From Monodelphis domestica (taxonomy: Eukaryota; Chordata; Mammalia; Didelphimorphia; Didelphidae), in assembly GCF_027887165.1 (NCBI RefSeq), contig NC_077232.1:10664257-10728256 (forward strand): DNA of 64,000 nt, in the 5' to 3' direction. The notes beneath the pieces were generated by a model, which was not told where the DNA came from, made no database searches, and was given only the letters and a program-made list of their open reading frames with translations. Within the stretch, counting starts at the first letter, position 1. Each line of letters starts with the position of its first letter. Shown here piece after piece: positions 10,546 to 29,278 of this stretch. The position numbers were made by a program, and so were the translations under genes.

Positions 10546-11617
10546 CAATGAATTCCATGGACAGACAGATCAGACCATTCTCCAGCATATCCTCAGTCAA
10601 ATATATGCATCCCTGATGTGTCTGAAAAGGCCACATGGATGGAGAACTCTCATCCTCTCTTCTTTCTGGCATTACTTGGATACTTCAGAGGGACGGAGGT
10701 CCTTGAAAAATCCAGGGAGAGTCAGGCAGAAAGAGAATGAGGTTTTCATTACTCTTTGTATAGTGGGGATGAATGGATACTGCTTTCACATATTTTCTAC
10801 AGAGGCCAGCGTTGACTCCACTACTATTGTAGTCAGATTAATGTGGTTCATTTTTGAAGCTTATTTGTACTTTAGAAATACATGCTAATTATGTAGAAAG
10901 AAGCAGCAAAATCTGGGGGTGATAAGGAAAAAAAGCAAGGCTCAGCTATTGTTGTTGGGATCAACAATCGTGAGCCATGGGGCATCATGGCGACGCAACC
11001 CGAGGAGCATGAGTAGTCAGGTTAATAACCCAAATGGAGAAATGATTATTCTAATTGTATGGTAAGTTGGCCTATTCCGTGATTTTAATGAACATGAAAA
11101 AAAGAGGGAGAAATGTGGCCTGCCCAGAAAGGGCTCTCCAAGCCTACCAGACTTCAATGCCATCCAAACATCAATGTAAAAAATCTCCGATTGTCCAACA
11201 GGGTTTCACTGATTTTTAGATCTCTAAGGAACAAGAGTAGAAGACTTCTGTTTCCAACAACATTTCCTGCCAGCCTCATCATTTGCCCTCAGGCCAATGG
11301 AACTCCTCCATCCATCCCAAGTTCATTAATTCTACCTTCTATCTAGTGGGCTGGTTCTGGTGTTTCCTCTGGTAAACCTCCCCAAAGCTTCAGTGATGAC
11401 GCTGGAGATAAAAACACAAAGAGATGGCCAGGAAGAAGAAAACAGGAACTGTGTTAAGAGAAATTTGTGCAGGGATGGAAGTCCAATTCCAGTCCAGTTA
11501 GGTCAACAGTCTCATTTCCTCTGCTCGAAGCCCTTGCTTTCAGTTCCAGGTGGTGGGGGCAGGAGAAATCAAAGGGCTCGCCCTATAACAAAGAGGGTTA
11601 AAGAAAAGTCTCTGTCG
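10546..11617 (-). other. TTC9C: TTC9C 3' side: likely 3'UTR and intergenic DNA
   Basis: Downstream (minus-strand sense) of the TTC9C stop. No clear minus-strand poly(A) signal could be placed, so the transcript end is unknown. No conserved coding sequence seen. Confidence 0.4.
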
Positions 11618-18305
<6,688 letters not shown>

Positions 18306-19946
18306 GGCTTGGCGGCGGGAGATGCAATGCTGAAGTTGCTGCTGCTGCTGCTAGAGATGCTGCTGTTTGGTGCTGATGCTGCGGCGGCCGCTGCCCAGCA
18401 AGAAAGGACCCCAAAGGAAGCCCTGGGACTGCCGACCCACCTCTGGGGGCTTCAGCCCCCGAGAGGCCCCGAGTCCGGGCAAGTTGTGGGCTCCGGAGCG
18501 TGAACTAGCAAGTCCGGCCTTGCTCCCGGAGCCCCGCCTCCCCCCACAACCCCGGCGGAAGGAAAGATGGATCCCCCCCCACACACGACTTGAGTGGCTT
18601 TTAGACCAGCCCAAGCCCTCCCGGTGAGGCGGATTCCAGGCCCCCACTGCCGAGACAGGAGTACTGGAGAGGTCAAGAAACCCCGAGGGCCCCGGACCAC
18701 CCGGACACGCGCGTGGGATGGCTTCGCGACCACGGTCCCAGAGCTCCCTGGCCTCAGCAGGCTCGCACACCCCCGCCACGCCCCCCTACTCTGTCAGGAG
18801 TAGCAGAACCAGGGCTTCGGGGCCCAGGTCCAGGCAGTGGCCGGCCCCGGAGCCTTCCACAGGGACCAACCTCGATGCCGCTTGCCTCTTGCCGCTTGCC
18901 GCCTGCCGACTCCAGGCCCGCTAGGATCCTGGCGAGAGCCCGATTACTGAGCTCCCGTCGCGCGCGCGCGCGCTCCCCGCTGTCCAATCACCTCACGGCT
19001 CCGTGCCCGTGCCCGTGCCCGCCCGCCGAAAGGAAAAAGCCGCCAGGCCCGCCCCCTCTGACCCGCGCCCCGCGCGGACCAATGCGTAAACCGTCTCCGA
19101 CCAAGCCGCCCAATCACAGCAAAAAATAAATCCCGGCGGACCTGATCGTCCAATGGGAGCGGAGATTGGGCGCTTCGTGCCTCCCAGTAAGTGGGAAATA
19201 GGGCCGGGAGAAGTGGAAGCCCGGGCGTCGCTCTGGGTGACTGAGACTGAAAACCTAGCGTACCTAACTCCACGCATACGTTTTGTGGCTATAAAATGAT
19301 CCTTTCTCCGACCTCGTCCTTCCTCAAGGCGACTTTTTGCAACCATGGGGCTGCGTGCATATGAAAGCGAGAGAAAAAGTTGCTGGGCCGACCTAGCTCT
19401 GGGGGAATCTTCCCAGAGAGAAAGCTAGAAAAGACGGAGTGCAGAAGGTGGGCAGGCCCCAACATAGAAGGCAGCTCTCCCTCCAGGAGTTGCAATAAAA
19501 AAAAAAACAGACCCAAACAAATCAAGACATACCCCCTCGCAGTGATTGGTGGAGATGCAAAAAGGGGCGGGAAGAGGGAGAAAGGCCAGCCTATCCCCGT
19601 ACGCGCGCGCCGCGGGGGGGTCGAGAAAGGAGGGGTGGTAAAAGAATCCCCTCGGCTACCCGGGGTTTAGCAAGAAGGGAGGAAGAAGGGATGGGGGAAC
19701 GACCGAGATGGGATGCTGCCAGGAGTCCCCAGCAATTGGCCGCCGGCACCCAGCTTTCCGGGCGCGCGTGGCTGCGCCGGCCGCGATTCCGGCGCGCGGT
19801 AGACAGCCGGTCGCGACAGCGGCGACGGGCCCTGCGCCTGCGCGCTGGGCCCGGGTCGACGGTTCGCGGGGGGGGCGGAGGGGGGGCGGAGGAGGAGGGA
19901 GGAGGCGGCGGGAGGAGGGAGGGAGGCGGAGGAGGCGGCGGCGGCG

Positions 19947-22900
19947 ATGGAGGTGAAGCGGCTGAAAGTGACCGAGCTGCGGTCGGAGTTGCAGCGGCGG
20001 GGCCTGGACTCGCGCGGCCTCAAAGTGGACCTGGCGCAGCGGCTACAGGAGGCGCTGGACGCCGAGATGCTGGAGGACGAGGCAGGCGGGGCGGCGGGGC
20101 GGCCGGGGGCGGTGGCGGCCGCCGTGGCCGTGCGGAGCCCGGGCGGGGACGAGGCGGACGAGGACGCCGACGCTGACGCCGCAGACGCGGACGAGGACGA
20201 GGACGAAAACGAGGCCGCGGACGAGGACGAGGCCGCGGAGGGGGAGGAGGGGGAGGAAGAGAGGGAGGAGGGCGAGCGGGGGGCGGGGGCGGCCGAGGAG
20301 GACGCGGCGGCGGCGCTGCTGCTGCTGGAGGACGAGGACGAGGCCGCGGAGCCGCCCCCCGCCGCCTCCCAGCTCCGGCCCCGGCTGCCCGCAGCCACCC
20401 CGCAACCACCAGCTCCGGCCATGGCGGCTCCTGCTCCGCAGTCCCCCGAGCCATCGGCGCCTCCGCAGCCTAGCCAAGGCCAGAGCCAGGGTATTGTGGA
20501 GGCGGAGCCCGAGGCCGAAGCGGCCCTGGCCCCAGACGACCAGAGCGACCAGGCACCCACAACCAAGGCCGGCGACGACGACGAGCCGGGTGAGCTGTAG
20601 CGGCGACCCGCCGGCAGTTAGACCGCGCCCGCCGGGCCCGGCCCCCCGCTGGCAGCCCTTGGGATCCCTTGCAGTAAAAGGGGGGAGGGGGCGTTGGGTT
20701 AGGGGGACTTGCAAGGTCGCATCCCGACCTCCGGATCCCCTGCCCAAAAAAGGGGGGCGCGGGGTTTGGGGTGCTTGCTAGGTCTTGCTCCTTTGCGCGG
20801 ATCTCTGTTTCCCCTAATGTAATAATAGAAGGGGGAGCTGTGTTGGGGATGGCATGCAAGGTCGCATGCTGGCCTCGATTTCTCCTGCTGTCAAAAGAGA
20901 GGGCCCGGCATGGGGGGTGGGGGGGAGGTTGCAAGGTAGCATCCCAGCTTTGGGTTCCCGGCTGTCAAGAGGCAGGCATCGGTGGGCTCTGTGGGTTTGC
21001 TAGGCTGCGTCCCCAGGGCGGGTCTCGATTTCTCTTGCTGTAAAAGGGAGGGGACCGCTGGACTTGCAAAGTCGAACCCTCCCTCCAAGGGCCTAGGTTT
21101 CCCTTTCTGTAAAAGGGGGGAGGGTACCTCTAGGTTGGTGGGCTTCAAAGCCTCTTCTTTTTCTCCTCTGTAAAATCTGGGGTTTGGGCTAAATGCTCTC
21201 TAAGCTTCCCTTCCCCTTCATTATTTCCTTCTCATTAAAGGGTCTCTTTTAAGGGGGGAGTGGCGGGGTACTTGGACCGGCCTTGATTTCTTCCAGTGAA
21301 AATAGAGTAACTGGGTTTTTGGGGGGTGGAGGGTCAGCTCTAGTCGGTTGTAATTCAACAGGCAAACCTCTTCCCCCTTCTGAGCTGTTTCCCTCCCCTT
21401 GGGCAGGCCCTTGCCCCTGGCCCTAGCCAGGTCTCCCTGTCAGTCAGTGGGTTGAACCAGAGCAGTCCTAGTCCTGGCTCCAGGTGTAGAGAGAGAGTCT
21501 CTAAGGCTCTTACCAGCTCCCAGTCGATGATCTCCCAAGGGTCTCCTTTCCAACCATAGGGCTGTTATTGCAGTAGTCTGCTGGGCCTCTGTGGTCCCTC
21601 CCTGCCCACCCTGGGATGGATCCCTTTTTACTGGAACTGCCCAAATTAGCTGTAGAGCAGCCGGCCTTCTGGAGCTCCTGTGGAGGGAAGTTCATCTAGA
21701 AAAATGTGGTTTTCCTGACTAGCCTGTCCCCCATGGGCCTGCTGAGTGTGGCATCTGGGCGATCAAGAAACCCCTGTTGACCGGAGCAGAGGCAGCAGCC
21801 ACTGTCGTCCTCCTTCCTATGGGGTGTCAGGTTTAATAGTTAACCAATGGAACAGAAACTTCATCGATTGCTATGGGACAGACTAGTTCTACTAAGCCTG
21901 GGGCTTTCCCTTTCACTTCTGTTAAAATGGAAACCTTTGAATGAGATACCAGACAGAGATGTCTATGAGATCTTTACTTTTGTGAGTTCTCCTTTTAATT
22001 ATTCTGAGTTTTTTGCTCCTTGAAATGAAGATGATCAAGCTGCAATGAGGCAGGCTGGCTAACCTCAAGGATCATCCAGGTTGCCCCAGAGAAACAGTGA
22101 CGTTTTAGTGTTGGAAGTGACTGGATGATCTGCTTGAATGGCTCAGGAAACATCTGTCCAGGTCCACAGGCAGGAACTGGGGAGCAGTTTCCAAATGGGC
22201 TGTTGGAGAGTAGGCCACTTCAGCACCCTTTGAGCCAGGATCCCTTCTTTCTGAAGGCAAAAATCCTAATGAGGATAGTTATATGGAGCCTTTTAAAATA
22301 AATACTTAAGCATCTCCTATTATAACACTGTCCTAGGCACTGAATATATACAAATGTAAAAAACAAACCACTGTGGCACAGTTGATTAATGTTCAGTAAC
22401 TCAGAATACAAATTAATCATTTAGCTCTTGTCAGTCAAAGGAAGGTTTGGGTATCTCCACGCTGATGAATAGAGCATACAGTGCTCTATTCATCAAAAAG
22501 AGCATACAGAGCATACTCTTTTTTCCAAAACATGTATCTTCGTGGTTGTAACTTTTTTTTAAAACCCAGTTTATTGTTTTAAAAATCAGTAATTGGGTGC
22601 TAAAAACAAGAAAGCACCTTCCCGCCCCAAATTGTATGTTCTAAATCTGCAGCATTATTTATGGATCTCTTGTGACTTGTGCTTTGCCCTCACAACTTCC
22701 ACTAAAAAACCATGGTAAAAATATAGCCTTTTGTATCATGTACCTGGATCCATCTGCTATTTGTAGTGAAGCTGTGGCTACATATTCTTAAATTGGAAGA
22801 GGAGATTTCTTTTTAATTAAGGCATATTTATAAGTGTTTGAGCTAAACTTCCCATTGGAATCCTAAGTATGATGTGACCATATCAATCACTTGAACTGTA

Positions 22901-25900
22901 AATTTTTAATTTTTGAAATTTAATTTTTGAAAATGTGCATGTTTATCCTGGTTAAATTTAGGCAGATGAAGACAAAACCCACATGAATTCTTAAAATTTT
23001 TCATACTTAGTCATCTCTAACATATAAACTTATAAAATTCTAGACAGTTGTGACAAGACTTCCTTTGGTCCTGGAAGCAGTGGGGCTACTCTCCTGCCAT
23101 TCTGGAATATTACAGTTGGTCTAGGAGGGTTCCTTTTCATTGGGTTAAGATGACTAATTTGCCTTCCTTTCTGTAGGAGATGAGGAAGATAGTGAGAAGT
23201 CAAAACCCACCGGTTCTGATGGAGAGCGTCGTGGGGTAAAAAGACAGCGAGACGAGAAGGAAGAACATGGCAGGGCTTACTATGAGTTCCGAGAGGAGGC
23301 ATATCACAGTCGGTGAGAGTGAGCTCCCCTTTGACGCATGGGACTCCTGCCAGGCCCGGGATAGATAGAGCTGGTGTCAGTGGAACTAGTTGGATTTTAG
23401 GTGCTTCATTTGAATCTGGCTCATTGGACCTTCTCCTCAACTGAGTGCCGCTTTCTGCTGAGATTTGACCCACTGAGCTTGAAGTTGACTTTTTTCATTG
23501 GATGCAGCCTCATCTGACTATGGATCAGAGAAGTCGAATAGTTGGCCACAACTGTTTTTTTCTCTCACGTGTAGCTCAAAGTCTCCACCGCCCCCTGAAG
23601 AAGAGGCCAAAGATGAAGAAGAAGATCCGACACTCGTGAGCCTAGACACATGTATGTAGGAGACAGAAGGGTGGGAGGTGTTGACCAGAAGGCCATCTGT
23701 CTCCTCTCTGATTTTAGAAATTAGTTTGTTGTCTGGGCACAGAACTCATTGGGAGGTTCAGCGTGCAAGGGCCTTGCTGCACCTATTCCCACTGGAGTCA
23801 AAATGGCTATAATTGGGTGGTGGTGTTGATTCCCACTGCAGTGACTTCATCTCTTCCTTCCCAACAGATACCTCGGATCTACATTTCCAAGTGAGCAAGG
23901 ACCGTTATGGGGGCCAGCCGCTTTTCTCAGAGAAATTTCCCACCCTTTGGTCCGGAGCGAGGAGCACATACGGCGTGACGAAGGGCAAAGTCTGTTTCGA
24001 GGCCAAGGTGGGGTGGCAGCTCATGAGGGTCATTCTGCATCCTCTTACCTTTCCAATGAGAGTCCTGCCAAAGGTCGAGGCAGCAGCTGGGTCCACGGGA
24101 CTCCCACAAGCCCCCCAGAATAAGCCTCCTTGGTCAGCTGTGCTACGTCAGGGTTTTAGGCTCTATAGGGGTGTCGGGTCTTCTCTCAGGTCTGGGTGTT
24201 ACTTGTGGACTCGACCCAGACTAAGGCTTCCATTTCTGATTTGGGCAGGTAACCCAGAATCTGCCCTTGAAGGAAGGCTGCACGGAAGTTTCCCTTCTTC
24301 GAGTTGGATGGTCTGTCGACTTCTCCCGCCCTCAGCTTGGTAAAATTCCTTTTCCCCCTTAACCTCATACTGGAGCTGTCCTGTGAGTCTCTTGTGTGGG
24401 AAGTCGGAGCGGGAGGGGGTCTTCTGGGTGGGTAACTCTGCTCCTCTGTTCTAGGTGAAGATGAATTTTCTTACGGCTTCGATGGCCGGGGGCTAAAGGC
24501 AGAAAATGGGCAGTTTGAGGAGTATGGCCAGGCCTTTGGGGAAAATGATGTCATTGGCTGCTTTGCTGTAAGTCTTTCTGAGAGCAGGCCATTGATTGAA
24601 GAATGTAGGAAGTGAGGGCATGGTGTTGGGGTTTCCTTTGCGAGGTGCCTATCTTCCTGACTGGCCAGCAGGGTTTGCTTCAGCCAGGCCTTTTGCTGCT
24701 TTTACTTTTTATTTCTTAAACCCTTACCTTTGGCCTTTGAATTAGTACTAAGTATCGGTTCCAAGGCAGAAGAGAGTGTTAAGGGCTAAGCATTTGGGGT
24801 TTAGTGACTTGCCCAGGGTCACACAGCTAGGAAGTGTCAACCAGGAGCTCTCATTTCTCAGCTTGGCTATCCACTGAGCCACCTACCTGCCCCTGGTCCC
24901 TTTGCTTCTAAATCAGGGGCTTTGTGCAGCAGCTTGGTTAAAGGAGAATTGAGCTCCTGAAGCAGTTTTTTCCTCCTTGTACTCAAATACTGGTCAACCA
25001 ACTGAAATCATGGTATGTTTGCTGCTTGTTCATCACAGAATTTTAAAAGTGAGGAGGTGGAACTCTCTTTCTCTAAAAATGGAGATGATCTGGGTATAGC
25101 TTTCCGAGTTAGCAAGGAGTCTTTGAACGAGCGGGCCCTCCTGCCTCACGTCCTCTGCAAAAACTGTGTGGTAGAACTCAACTTTGGCCAAAAGGAGGAG
25201 CCCTTCTTCCCCTCTGCTGAGGAGTTTGTGTTCATCCATGCCATCCCTGTGGAGGATCGGGTTCGAACTGCACTGCCCCCTAAGACTATGGAGGAGTGTG
25301 AGGTATGGACACTGGGCAGTTGGCCAGGGGTGGGGGGATGTTGGCTACAGTCAAAGGGTGGCACCAACCAACCTTCTTCCTCAAAGCTATGGTTGGGGGA
25401 AGGGTTGAGCCCAGCTGCGTCCCTAGAATGCTTTCCTTCTTGTGTTTCCTTTTCCCCAATATAAATTAGGCACTATTGCTTTGCAGGTGTTACTGATGGT
25501 GGGACTACCTGGGTCTGGAAAGACCCAGTGGGCATTGAAACATGCCCAAGATAATCCTGAGAAAAGATACAATGTCCTGGGAGCTGAGACTGTGCTCAAT
25601 CAAATGAGGGTAAGCCCCTGCTCTGATTCCCCACCCCCCACCACCCTTTTCCCCATCCTTGTTGGGCTTGTCCCCTCAGCTTGGGGAGAGATATCTTGGA
25701 GGTGGGAAAGGAAGCCTGCCCTCTCTAGAAGCCGGCTGTGTGAGAGAGAGTGATAGAGAGCTAGGCATGTGGGCAAGAGGCTTTCCTGAGCCCTGACTCT
25801 TCATTTCCTGTTTCTCTCCCCACCTTTCCAATCCGTCGGCCTTGTCAGATGAAGGGGCCTGAGGAACCCGAGATGGATCCCAAGAGTAGAGACCTCTTAG

Positions 25901-28900
25901 TCCAGCAAGCCTCCCAGTGCCTTAGCAAGCTGGTCCAGGTAGCTTCAAGGACCAAAAGGAACATCATCCTTGACCAGGTATTTTTCATGCAAGTAGGGTA
26001 GGCTTTGCTTGCAATCAGAACTCTGGAAATCTTAGACCTCTGGGGAAAGGGGAATTGTGTTGGGGGAACTAGAAGTCCTGTGGCCAGTCTGCTTCTGGAA
26101 AATCCTGCCTCCAGGCTGTGGCTACACCAGCCCTGGCTAAAGTTGACATGGCTCTTATCTCTCTGTCCTAGTGTAACGTCTATAACTCTGGCCAGCGGCG
26201 AAAGCTGCTCCTGTTTAAGACCTTTTCTCGAAAAGTGGTGGTAATTGTCCCTAATGAAGAAGACTGGAAGAAGAGGCTGGAACTGAGAAAAGAGGTGGAG
26301 GGAGATGATGTGCCTGAGACAGTCATGCTGGAGATGAAAGGTGGGCTTTGGGGATGATAACGTCTCTGATTGGTGTGAGGAAGGAATTGTGGAAATCCAG
26401 AATTAGAGCTGAAGGAAGGTTTCTGTTGTGTCCATAAGAACTTGGCTGCAATAGCTTTTAGACCACATTCTTGTCCAAGGATTGGGTTTCAAGCTGTTGC
26501 TTGTGGGGACAAGGTAAATAGATGGCGATGATTGACATCTGGTCTAGAAGTGAGGGGTGACAGAAACTTTCCAGGAAAAGTGGGGTTCTCATTGGGGCTG
26601 AGGTCTGGCCAGGCAAGGTCTTTGGCCATTGGGCTGACATGTTACTACCATGTGTGTGGTCCTTAGTACTGGCCTGCGCAGGGCAGTTAGTCAAGAAGCC
26701 TTGGCAAGTACCCAGGCCATCTGGAAAGGCATCTAGAAAGAGGTAACATTCTCAGTTGCTGTAAAATGTGAGTGTTTTTACCTATTGCCTGTGGAAGTGG
26801 ATTTGAGTCCAGAGATCACCATGGGGTTATTTCTGACCTCTCTGGGATTCTGGCTGTTCCTCTAAATAAAATGATTAGTTAGTGCATGGGGTACCTGTCT
26901 TAATTAGGCTTAGATGGGCAAATAGAAAAAGCTAAATTGGTCACTTTAGGCGTCTCTCCAAGGTCACATACCCCAGAACACCTTTATTCCTGGAGCAACG
27001 AATGCCATGGCTGCTGGCTTTGTTTGTTTGTTTGTTTGTTAAGAGTCTTGATCTCAGTCTCTCAAGAAACTGATTATGAGGCATGTAGGGGAAGTGGCTC
27101 AAAAAATGAATGTGCCTCCCCAGAAGTGGGCATTAGAAGCAATCCTCCTACTCACCTCCCACCCTAGCCCAAGTCTCCTGGATGGGAGTGAATGCTTTTT
27201 ATGTGGCTAATTTGATTTCTCTTGAACATTTTGGAAAGGTTTACTCCTTAGCATGTGAATTAGCCAAGAACAGTCACTGCTGCTTCTGTGTGGGCAGCCT
27301 TTCTTTGGTTTTCTCTTCATTTCAATTTGCCCTTTAAAAGCATGGAAATCGTGATCTCATAAGGGAAAGGACCCTAGGGGTTAAGTCCCATCCCTTTATT
27401 TTATAGCTGTGTGAATGGAAAGAAACCAGGGAATGGGTTTTCATGTCTGTCTCTGTTTGCAGAGAGCCTTAAACCTGACTAATCCTGATTTAAGGTCAGC
27501 CATTGGTAGAATTTAAGGTTATATCTGTGGGAAGGGAGGGTAGGGGGGGTTGGTGCTAGCTGGTCCACCCTTCTATTATGGAATTTTTTTAAAGGAAGAA
27601 AAAAGAATCCAGATCATCTATTCTTCTCTAAGCCTCCCCAATCCCTTTTTTAAAAAATTCATAGCCAATTTCTCTCTGCCTGAAAAATGTGACTATATGG
27701 AGGAGGTGACCTTTGGGGAGCTGGAGAAGGAGGAGGCCCAGCCTCTGGTCACCAAGTACAAGGAGGAGGCCAGGAGGCTGCTGCCCCCTTCGGAAAAGCG
27801 CACAAACCGCCGCAACAACCGCAACAAGCGAAACCGGCAGAGCCGGAGCCGTGGCCAAGGATACGGTGAGTGGGGGCCACTGCTGCCACCACCCAGCAGG
27901 GCTGGCTAGAGAACAGGGGGCATATCCTGGGGATCTTGGAAGGAAGAATGGTCAGCCTCCTGGCCCCTATCTGCCTCCACCCCTGGGTGGCTGACCTTGT
28001 GGGACAGGGAGGAAGGGCTGCTCCGTTCCTTTTTCCTCTGGGTGCCCTCTGGGCCTCTACCCAGGCTCCTGGCTGGTGTGGTGACTTCAGGGGAAGGGGA
28101 TGGCCCTGGCCTCTGGCCTTCATGTTCCTGTGCGGCCAGGAGCTCATCTCTCAAGGGTGAGCGTTCCATCTACCACTTGGGCTTGACCAGTCTGTCTGTT
28201 GTAAAATGTCATTCTGCTCTGGCTGGAGCAGGGAGGAAACTGAAGTTGGGGTGTCAGTAGCCAAACTGGGATGGCCCCTTACTGCCCTCGGCTGACTAGC
28301 CTGCTGAGGATGCCCTGAATGCGCTGCCTTTTTTATGCCTTCCCCTGTAATTGGGGGGAGGTCTTGACCCCACATTTCAGTCCCTTTGGTCCTTTGGATG
28401 GCAGGAGTTCTGTCATGTGCCTCATCCTGCCTGGTGCCATTGCTCTGTCCTCTTACACGGCTGGTAGAAGTGGAGGAGGAGCTGCCCAGTTAGGATAATC
28501 CTCTGCTCTCTGGCAGATGGAGTCTTCAGAGCTAGCCCACCAAACATTTCCCCAGAACCTTGTTTTGGGTTCCAGCTCTTTTTCTTTCTGCTTCCCCTGG
28601 AGCCAAGAGCCCCAGGCAGCTGTCTGAGAGCTGTTCTCCATTTCTCTTCCAGTCGGCGGGCAGCGCCGAGGCTACGACAACCGGGCCTATGGGCAGCAGT
28701 ACTGGGGGCAGTCTGGAAGCAGAGGGGTGAGTGTAGCTCTCCTCCGGCTCCTCCCTCCTGGCAGGACTACTGACTAGATTGTAAGCTCCTTGAGGGCAGG
28801 GATTCTCTGTCTTCTTTGGAGCTCAGCAACAATGACTTGCACATAGTCGTGCTTAGTGTGTTGATTGGATTTCTTTTGGCTGGGGGGGCCTTATTGGGAA

Positions 28901-29278
28901 GTGGCCATCTCCGCAGCTGGTTCCTTCTAAGCTGTCTCTGGCCAAGGTGCTGGAAGTCCATAGGTGTCCGCCTTACCCTTCTTCCACCCTCTCTCCCTCT
29001 CCCTCAGGGTTACCGTAACTTCTACGATCGATATCGGGGAGACTATGACCGATTCTATGGCCGAGACTATGATTACAATAGATACAGGGATTACTATCGG
29101 CAGTACAACCGGGAGGTGAGTGGGCAGGAGGGGCCCAGGCTGAGGGGGGGGGGATGCTTGGCAGCCTGGCCCTGGGTGACTGGGCTGTGTCCTCCCTCTC
29201 TTCTAGTGGCAGAGCTACTACTACCAGGACCGAGACCGCTACTACAGGAACTACTATGGCTACCAAGGGTACCGGTGA
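19947..29278 (+). CDS. HNRNPUL2: Heterogeneous nuclear ribonucleoprotein U-like protein 2
   Basis: A nuclear RNA/DNA-binding protein of the hnRNP U (SAF-A) family, 779 residues here (human about 747). Fourteen coding exons: 19947-20589, 23177-23312, 23575-23651, 23868-24007, 24249-24339, 24455-24567, 25039-25302, 25487-25609, 25849-25977, 26172-26340, 27665-27865, 28653-28726, 29008-29115, 29207-29278. All have GT-AG boundaries and phases that close. Domains: SAP (about residues 3-37, [20 protein letters not shown]), a very acidic low-complexity stretch (about 50-200), SPRY (about 270-440), and a P-loop kinase-like domain with Walker A GLPGSGKT at 494-501. The C-terminus is basic then Tyr/Gly/Arg-rich, ending YGYQGYR. 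The ATG begins the conserved SAP sequence. Family members act in DNA-end resection signalling and RNA processing (known for human HNRNPUL2). Expansion is confined to exon 1. Confidence 0.97.
20615..21260 (+). repeat. Degenerate tandem array of about eight 65-80 bp units in HNRNPUL2 intron 1
   Basis: Each unit has a block like ttgcaaggtcgcatccc, then a pyrimidine stretch, then ctgtaaaaggggg. The first block recurs at about 20708, 20772, 20851, 20929, 20997, 21062 and 21139; the second at about 20670, 20740, 20895, 21035 and 21110. Spacing is 64-79 bases. Begins within 30 bases of the exon 1 donor. Not a known transposon as far as I can tell. Confidence 0.75.
21260..23176 (+). other. Remainder of HNRNPUL2 intron 1
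   Basis: Becomes AT-rich from about 22200. Contains a perfect 14-bp inverted repeat (22463-22495) but no recognisable gene. Transposons are not obvious, which is unusual for this window. Confidence 0.5.
22463..22495. repeat. Perfect 14-bp inverted repeat with a 5-base loop
   Basis: Left arm TGATGAATAGAGCA (22463-22476), loop TACAG, right arm TGCTCTATTCATCA (22482-22495). Followed by a partial direct repeat of agagcataca. Lies in HNRNPUL2 intron 1. Confidence 0.9.
24712..24895 (-). mobile_element. Marsupial tRNA-derived SINE in HNRNPUL2 intron 6
   Basis: Inverted common SINE: agtgacttgcccagggtcac and cactgagccacctacctgc. Confidence 0.85.
26341..27664 (+). other. HNRNPUL2 intron 10
   Basis: The longest intron after intron 1. 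Holds a (TTTG)n run at about 27015-27040 and otherwise no clearly recognisable element. No open frame of interest. Confidence 0.5.
28765..28870 (+). mobile_element. LINE-2 3'-end fragment in HNRNPUL2 intron 12
   Basis: gattgtaagctccttgaggg then cacatagtcgtgcttagtgtg is the L2 terminal region. Confidence 0.75.

Noticed and set aside
18351-18779. 142-codon minus-strand frame upstream of TTC9C as an N-terminal extension
   Set aside because: TTC9C length and start match human exactly from 18305; the upstream frame is CpG-island sequence.
19667-20566. 299-codon serine/alanine-rich minus-strand frame
   Set aside because: It is the antisense of the acidic triplet repeats in HNRNPUL2 exon 1.
20615-21260. 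CRISPR array
   Set aside because: Repeats are degenerate, spacers are not unique, and this is a vertebrate intron.
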